From: Methanomassiliicoccales archaeon
GTDB lineage: Archaea > Thermoplasmatota > Thermoplasmata > Sysuiplasmatales > Sysuiplasmataceae
DNA: 19,345 nt
Direction: 5' to 3'
Assembly (NCBI GenBank): GCA_027365715.1
Contig: DAHXLZ010000344.1
Coordinates: 1 to 19,345 of the forward strand
Under the pieces are notes generated by a model. It saw only the letters and a program-made list of their open reading frames with translations. It had not been told where the DNA came from and ran no database searches. Of the stretch, positions 15,098-19,345 are shown piece after piece (position 1 is the first letter of the stretch; each line of letters opens with the position of its first letter). A program made the translations under genes and the position numbers.

Positions 15098-16758
15098 CTG
15101 CAAATATGGCGAACAATCTCTGGTTCAGGGATGCTATATTCTACGAACTGCCTGTGAAATCCTTCTATGACTCAAACGGTGACGGCATAGGAGATCTTAA
15201 CGGCGTAAGGCTGAAGCTCGATTATCTTCACGATCTCGGCGTCGACTGTATATGGCTCCTCCCAATCTACAAATCGCCGATGAAGGACGACGGCTATGAT
15301 ATCTCCGATTACTACTCGGTGCAGCCGGAATACGGCACAATCGATGACTTCAGGACACTGATAAATGAGGCACATTCGAAGGGAATCCGTGTTATCGCTG
15401 ACCTGGTTCTCAACCACTGCTCCGACCAGTGCTCCTGGTTCAGGGAGGCTGTCGCAAACAGAGACTCCCCAAAAAGGAACTGGTTTGTATGGAGTGAAAC
15501 CGGTACGGAGTACAGCGGGGCCCGAATCATCTTCAGGGATACCGAAATTTCAAACTGGGCGTGGGAACCGAGAACAAAACAGTACTACTGGCACAGGTTC
15601 TACAGCCATCAGCCAGACCTGAACTACGACAATCCCGAGGTCAGGGCGGAGATAAAGAACGTCATGCGATACTGGCTGAATTTCGGCCTGGACGGCTTCA
15701 GGTGTGATGCAGTGCCTTATCTCTTTGAGCGTGAGGGAACCAGCTGTGAAAACCTGCCCGAAACTCATTCATATTTCAAGGAAATCAGGAAGATGCTGGA
15801 CGATGAGTTTCCCGGATGCATACTGCTCGCTGAAGCAAACCAGTGGCTTTCCGAGACCAAAACATATTTCGGCGATCAGGATGAGTTTCACATGGCCTTC
15901 AATTTCCCCCTCATGCCAAGGATATTCATAGCCCTTGCAAGGGAGGATGCGTACCCGATAGTCAACATACTCAAGCAGATTGTTCCGATACCGGAAAAGT
16001 GCGACTGGGGAATATTTCTCAGGAATCATGACGAACTGACGCTGGAGATGGTTACCGACGAGGAGAGGGATATAATGTACAGCGAGTACGCCAAGCATCC
16101 GAAGATGCGCCTCAACCTCGGCATCAGGAGGCGTCTCGCCCCTCTTCTTGATAACGACAGGCAGGCGATCGAGCTTCTGCATGCGCTCATACTTTCCCTC
16201 CCCGGCTCGCCAGTGCTGTATTACGGCGACGAAATTGGCATGGGTGACAACATCTATCTAGGCGACAGGAACGGCGTCAGGACACCGATGCAGTGGTCTT
16301 ATGACAGAAATGCAGGTTTCTCGAAAGGCGACGCCGAGCAGCTTTATTCGCCGCCGATAACGAGTCCCAATTACCATTTTGAAAGCGTTAATGTGGAATC
16401 CGAAAGCAGGCTCAACACCTCTCTTCTGCACTGGGTACAGCGTATGCTCAGAATCAGGCGCAAATACAGCCAGGTGCTCGGAAGAGGGGAGATACGTTTT
16501 CTGGAGCACAGGAACAGGAAGGTGCTCTCCTACGTACGCACGCTCGGCGAACAGAACATGCTCTGCATTTTCAACCTGTCCAGGAAGCCCACGTACGTGG
16601 AAATGAAGCTCCCCGAATTTGCAGGACTCAGGCCTGTCGAGACAATAACCGACGCGCCTTTTCCGAGAATCGGTGAGCTGCCGTATTTCTTCACACTTCA
16701 GCCCAGGTCATTTTTCTGGTTCAGCCTTACCAAACCGCTGGAGAATGAAGAGGAATAG
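15094..16758 (+). CDS. treS: Trehalose synthase (maltose alpha-D-glucosyltransferase)
   Basis: This is a GH13_16 enzyme of 554 aa that interconverts trehalose and maltose, feeding maltose to the next enzyme. The opening (LWFRDAIFYELPVKSFYDSN, then GDGIGDLNGVRLKLDYL) is typical. The nucleophile is Asp205 in FRCDAVPYLFEREGTSCEN, the acid/base is Glu247 in LLAEANQW, and the third acid is Asp313 in LRNHDELTLEMVTDEERD. The stretches YYGDEIGMGDNIYLGDRNG and VRTPMQWS are strongly conserved and separate TreS from ordinary alpha-glucosidases. There is no fused C-terminal maltokinase; that is a separate gene 3 bases downstream. GTG 15094 overlaps the glgE stop as GTGA. ATG 15106 is an alternative, and AAGGT at 15086 is rather close to the GTG and rather far from the ATG. 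Confidence 0.96.
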   Translation: MTANMANNLWFRDAIFYELPVKSFYDSNGDGIGDLNGVRLKLDYLHDLGVDCIWLLPIYKSPMKDDGYDISDYYSVQPEYGTIDDFRTLINEAHSKGIRVIADLVLNHCSDQCSWFREAVANRDSPKRNWFVWSETGTEYSGARIIFRDTEISNWAWEPRTKQYYWHRFYSHQPDLNYDNPEVRAEIKNVMRYWLNFGLDGFRCDAVPYLFEREGTSCENLPETHSYFKEIRKMLDDEFPGCILLAEANQWLSETKTYFGDQDEFHMAFNFPLMPRIFIALAREDAYPIVNILKQIVPIPEKCDWGIFLRNHDELTLEMVTDEERDIMYSEYAKHPKMRLNLGIRRRLAPLLDNDRQAIELLHALILSLPGSPVLYYGDEIGMGDNIYLGDRNGVRTPMQWSYDRNAGFSKGDAEQLYSPPITSPNYHFESVNVESESRLNTSLLHWVQRMLRIRRKYSQVLGRGEIRFLEHRNRKVLSYVRTLGEQNMLCIFNLSRKPTYVEMKLPEFAGLRPVETITDAPFPRIGELPYFFTLQPRSFFWFSLTKPLENEEE

Positions 16759-16761
16759 CCG

Positions 16762-18246
16762 ATGCAGATAACGGACAGGCAGTTTGAGAGTCATGCCCTG
16801 CCATTGCTGTCCGGACTCATTCGTGAACAGCGATGGTTCTCAAGCAAGTCGAAAAAGACTGAAGGCGCAGCACTGGAGGATTTTTCATACTTTGAGTTTG
16901 GCGGCAGCTGCTTTGTTCTTCCCGTCGTGCATCTGACCTACGACGACGGAAGCGGTGAAACTTACTTCATCCCGCTCAGGTGTTCTGAGGCTGCTCACGA
17001 CACCGGCGCAAAACTGAGTTTCAGTGTACATGAAGAGGAACTGGATATGCATTTCAGCGACGCGCTCTTCAGCCGCACCTTCATTCAGGCACTTCTCTCA
17101 TTTATGGAAGGCAACACGGTAATAGATTTTGTCAGAGGACGGGCGGAAGCGCATTCGTCGTCCCTTCACGGCAGCCTGGAGGAAGCTGCAAAGGAGCAGA
17201 TGAGAGTCGTTTCCTCGGAGCAGAGCAATACTTCAGTCATAGCCGGCCGGAAAGTAATTTACAAAAGTTACAGAAAGCTGGAGCACGGCATCAATCCGGA
17301 TTTCGAGATACCGGAGTTTCTGTCTGAACACACATCGTTCAGGTCGTTTCCGCGTCCGCTCGGCAGACTGGAACACCGGAATGAAGGAAATCGTGTGCTC
17401 GGCGTGCTCAGCGAATTTGTAGAGAATGAGGGGGACTGCTGGACGTATTTCACCGGCCGGCTGAATGCATTTCTCACAGGTCATGATGGTTCTGCATCAT
17501 GCCTTGAACTCATACCGGCACTTGCGGGTGTGACTTCCTCAATGCACAACGCCCTCTCCACTGCAACGGAACCGGCCTTCCTGCCTTCCGCCGTTACGGA
17601 GGAGGACACAAGCAGGTGGATGAAAAACTTCGAATCGCTTCTTCACTCAACGTGCGCCACTCTGCAAAGAGCACTCGACGGGCTCACCGGAGAGGACAGA
17701 AGGCTCGCTGAACTGTTTCTGGATGAGGAAGAGAGGCTCTCATCAGCCGGCTCTTCGCTCAGCATTCTCTGCGATGAGCACGTAAGCATGACAAGGATAC
17801 ATGGTGACTACCACCTCGGCCAGATTCTCAAATCGGGCTCTTCCTTCTATGTCATAGATTTCGAGGGTGAGCCGATGAGAACGCTGGAAGAGAGAAGGCA
17901 GCTGAACTGCCCGCTCAAGGATGTGAGCGGTATGATTCGCTCGCTCGACTACGCAATCAGCGCTGCCGCCATCTCCGCGGGCGTTCCTTCCACCGATGAG
18001 GCCGCAGTGTTGTGGAAGGCTTCTGCTGCCAAGTCCTTCATGGTAAAATACTGGGAAGATTATTCGCCCTCAATGCCATATCTTCCTTCACGCTTTGCCG
18101 ATATGACTGACGTGCTGGATTTCTTCCTGATTGAGAAGACCGTTTACGAGCTTGATTATGAACTGAACAACAGGCCGGACTGGATTCACATCCCGCTCAG
18201 TGCCCTGGCGGGCAGGTCTGCCCCGCGGCTCAACAGACCGCAATGA
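16762..18246 (+). CDS. mak: Maltokinase (Pep2 type)
   Basis: This 494-aa kinase with an aminoglycoside-phosphotransferase-like fold makes alpha-maltose 1-phosphate from maltose and ATP, the donor for GlgE. The N-terminal lobe has the family signature REQRWFSSKSKK. IYKSYRKLEHGINPDFEI resembles the KLFRRL..G.NPD.E segment of actinobacterial maltokinases. The catalytic loop is RIHGDYHLGQIL with Asp349, and the metal-binding motif is IDFEGEPMRTLEERR with Asp366. LKDVSGMIRSLDYA follows, as in Pep2. The ATG at 16762 has GAGGA at 16750-16754 as a well-placed ribosome-binding site, and the gene begins 3 bases after treS ends. Its place between treS and glgX fits a stand-alone Pep2. Confidence 0.94.
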   Translation: MQITDRQFESHALPLLSGLIREQRWFSSKSKKTEGAALEDFSYFEFGGSCFVLPVVHLTYDDGSGETYFIPLRCSEAAHDTGAKLSFSVHEEELDMHFSDALFSRTFIQALLSFMEGNTVIDFVRGRAEAHSSSLHGSLEEAAKEQMRVVSSEQSNTSVIAGRKVIYKSYRKLEHGINPDFEIPEFLSEHTSFRSFPRPLGRLEHRNEGNRVLGVLSEFVENEGDCWTYFTGRLNAFLTGHDGSASCLELIPALAGVTSSMHNALSTATEPAFLPSAVTEEDTSRWMKNFESLLHSTCATLQRALDGLTGEDRRLAELFLDEEERLSSAGSSLSILCDEHVSMTRIHGDYHLGQILKSGSSFYVIDFEGEPMRTLEERRQLNCPLKDVSGMIRSLDYAISAAAISAGVPSTDEAAVLWKASAAKSFMVKYWEDYSPSMPYLPSRFADMTDVLDFFLIEKTVYELDYELNNRPDWIHIPLSALAGRSAPRLNRPQ

Positions 18247-18266
18247 TGCGATGCAAACTACATGGC

Positions 18267-18271
18267 AGGTG
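18267..18271 (+). promoter_or_regulatory. Ribosome-binding site deciding the glgX TTG start
   Basis: AGGTG lies 9 bases before TTG 18281. Because a TAA sits immediately before that TTG in frame and the encoded KTKLGRPYPQG matches the usual GlgX N-terminus, this site and the TTG define the start. Confidence 0.5.
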
Positions 18272-18280
18272 TCTCAGTAA

Positions 18281-19345
18281 TTGAAAACAAAACTTGGAAG
18301 GCCCTATCCTCAGGGCGTCACACTTGACGGCGACGGCGCTAATTTTGCCCTTTACTCAGAGAATGCGACAGGCGTAACGCTGGAATTTTACAACAGGCAT
18401 GACGACGGTTCACCCGTGGAACAGATTGAACTCCGTGAGAGGGACGGGTTCGTATGGCATGTCTATGTTTCCGGCGTGAAGGCGGGCGACCTCTACGGTT
18501 TCAGGGTCGACGGCCCGTACAATCCCGGCGCCGGGCAGCGGTTCAACAGAAACAAACTTCTCATTGATCCGTATGCTCGCGCAATAAGCGGCGTCATAGA
18601 CTGGAACAATGATATTTTCGGCTATGACATCGGCGATGTCAATGAGGACCTTTCGTTCAACAGAAACAATGACGCAGCCTCCGTGCCCAAATCAGTTGTT
18701 TCTGACAACGGATTTGACTGGAAGGGCACAAAGAATCCCAGGCTTCCATGGAACAGAACTGTAATCTACGAAACGCATGTGAAAGGCATAACGGCGCTGC
18801 GGGATGATATAGAGACGCGATGGAGGGGCACATACAGAGCGCTTGCATCGCCTCAGATGATAAGCTATTTCAGGGATCTGGGCATCTCGGCCGTGGAACT
18901 GATGCCTGTCCATCACAGGGTCGACTCCAAACACCTCGTGGACAGAGGACTCTCCAACTACTGGGGATACAATACAATAGGTTTTCTTGCCCCTGACATA
19001 AGGTATTCGAGCGAGGACATTTCAGGACACCAGATCATTGAATTCAAAGAAATGGTAAGGGCCCTTCACGCGAACAATATCGAAGTCATCCTTGATGTTG
19101 TTTACAACCATACAGCCGAAGGAAACCATCTGGGCCCGACGCTCTCCTTCAGGGGAATTGACAATTCTGTCTATTACAGGCTGAATCCCGAAAATCCGAG
19201 ATTCTATGTCGACTTCACGGGCACCGGGAACAGTCTGAATGTCCGCCATCCTCAGACGTTGCAGCTGATCATGGACAGCCTTCGCTACTGGATACTGGAG
19301 ATGCATGTAGATGGCTTCAGGTTCGATCTTGCGTCAACCCTTGCC
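18281..19345 (+). CDS. glgX: Glycogen debranching enzyme GlgX, cut by the window end
   Basis: The first 355 residues of an isoamylase-type GH13_11 debranching enzyme (usually about 650-700 aa) are visible, with no stop before the edge. It hydrolyses alpha-1,6 branches, mainly in phosphorylase-trimmed glycogen. LGRPYPQGVTLDGDGANFAL opens the CBM48 domain. It continues with KAGDLYGFRVDGPYNPGAGQ, RTVIYETHVKG and NYWGYNTIGFLAPD. The barrel motifs are EVILDVVYNHTAEGN and HVDGFRFDLASTLA, with nucleophile Asp349. The start is TTG 18281, directly after an in-frame TAA, with AGGTG 9 bases upstream. The gap after the maltokinase gene is 34 bases, so it probably belongs to the same operon. TreX-like archaeal debranching enzymes have similar motifs, so the exact specificity is inferred. 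Confidence 0.93.
   Translation, partial: MKTKLGRPYPQGVTLDGDGANFALYSENATGVTLEFYNRHDDGSPVEQIELRERDGFVWHVYVSGVKAGDLYGFRVDGPYNPGAGQRFNRNKLLIDPYARAISGVIDWNNDIFGYDIGDVNEDLSFNRNNDAASVPKSVVSDNGFDWKGTKNPRLPWNRTVIYETHVKGITALRDDIETRWRGTYRALASPQMISYFRDLGISAVELMPVHHRVDSKHLVDRGLSNYWGYNTIGFLAPDIRYSSEDISGHQIIEFKEMVRALHANNIEVILDVVYNHTAEGNHLGPTLSFRGIDNSVYYRLNPENPRFYVDFTGTGNSLNVRHPQTLQLIMDSLRYWILEMHVDGFRFDLASTLA

Overview
The window looks like a piece of an archaeal chromosome, most likely a member of the Thermoplasmata or a close relative. Several things point that way: an archaeal-type (type 2) valyl-tRNA synthetase, TATA boxes placed about 25 bases before likely leaderless start codons, a stand-alone Lrp/AsnC ligand-binding (RAM) protein, a sequon-rich surface protein with a C-terminal membrane anchor, and a shortened KdpC. 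The lineage is inferred from these features; no 16S rRNA gene or other decisive marker is present. There are no mobile elements, CRISPR arrays, rRNA genes or tRNA genes that I can support.

Layout. Positions 1-2535 (+) hold valS, lacking its N-terminus, followed by a class I SAM methyltransferase (about 2584-3240, +). A secreted, membrane-anchored surface protein with four tandem carboxypeptidase-regulatory-like repeats lies at 3393-5603 (+). It converges on a small RAM-domain protein (5814-6086, -). Next comes the kdpA-kdpB-kdpC operon for the high-affinity potassium ATPase, on the minus strand (10561 down to 6192), with overlapping or nearly abutting genes. A divergent intergenic region of about 410 bp (10562-10972) holds a perfect 14-bp palindrome, a TATATAT box and short repeats. 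From 10973 to the right edge runs a compact plus-strand operon: glgB, glgE, treS, a maltokinase gene and glgX (cut by the window end).

The right-hand operon is the most notable content. It encodes all four steps of the GlgE pathway, which is best known from actinobacteria. TreS isomerises trehalose to maltose, maltokinase makes maltose 1-phosphate, GlgE extends alpha-1,4-glucan from maltose 1-phosphate, and GlgB adds the alpha-1,6 branches. GlgX, a debranching enzyme, adds a turnover step. Catalytic residues are present in all five enzymes, and the first four genes are separated by overlaps or gaps of 9 bp or less. The operon is divergent from a K+ uptake operon, and trehalose and K+ are both osmolytes. 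A shared osmotic response is therefore a reasonable but untested reading.

Other points worth checking are the missing KMSKS lysines in ValRS, the shortened KdpC, an insertion in the KdpB nucleotide-binding domain, and the candidate operator sequences between kdpA and glgB.
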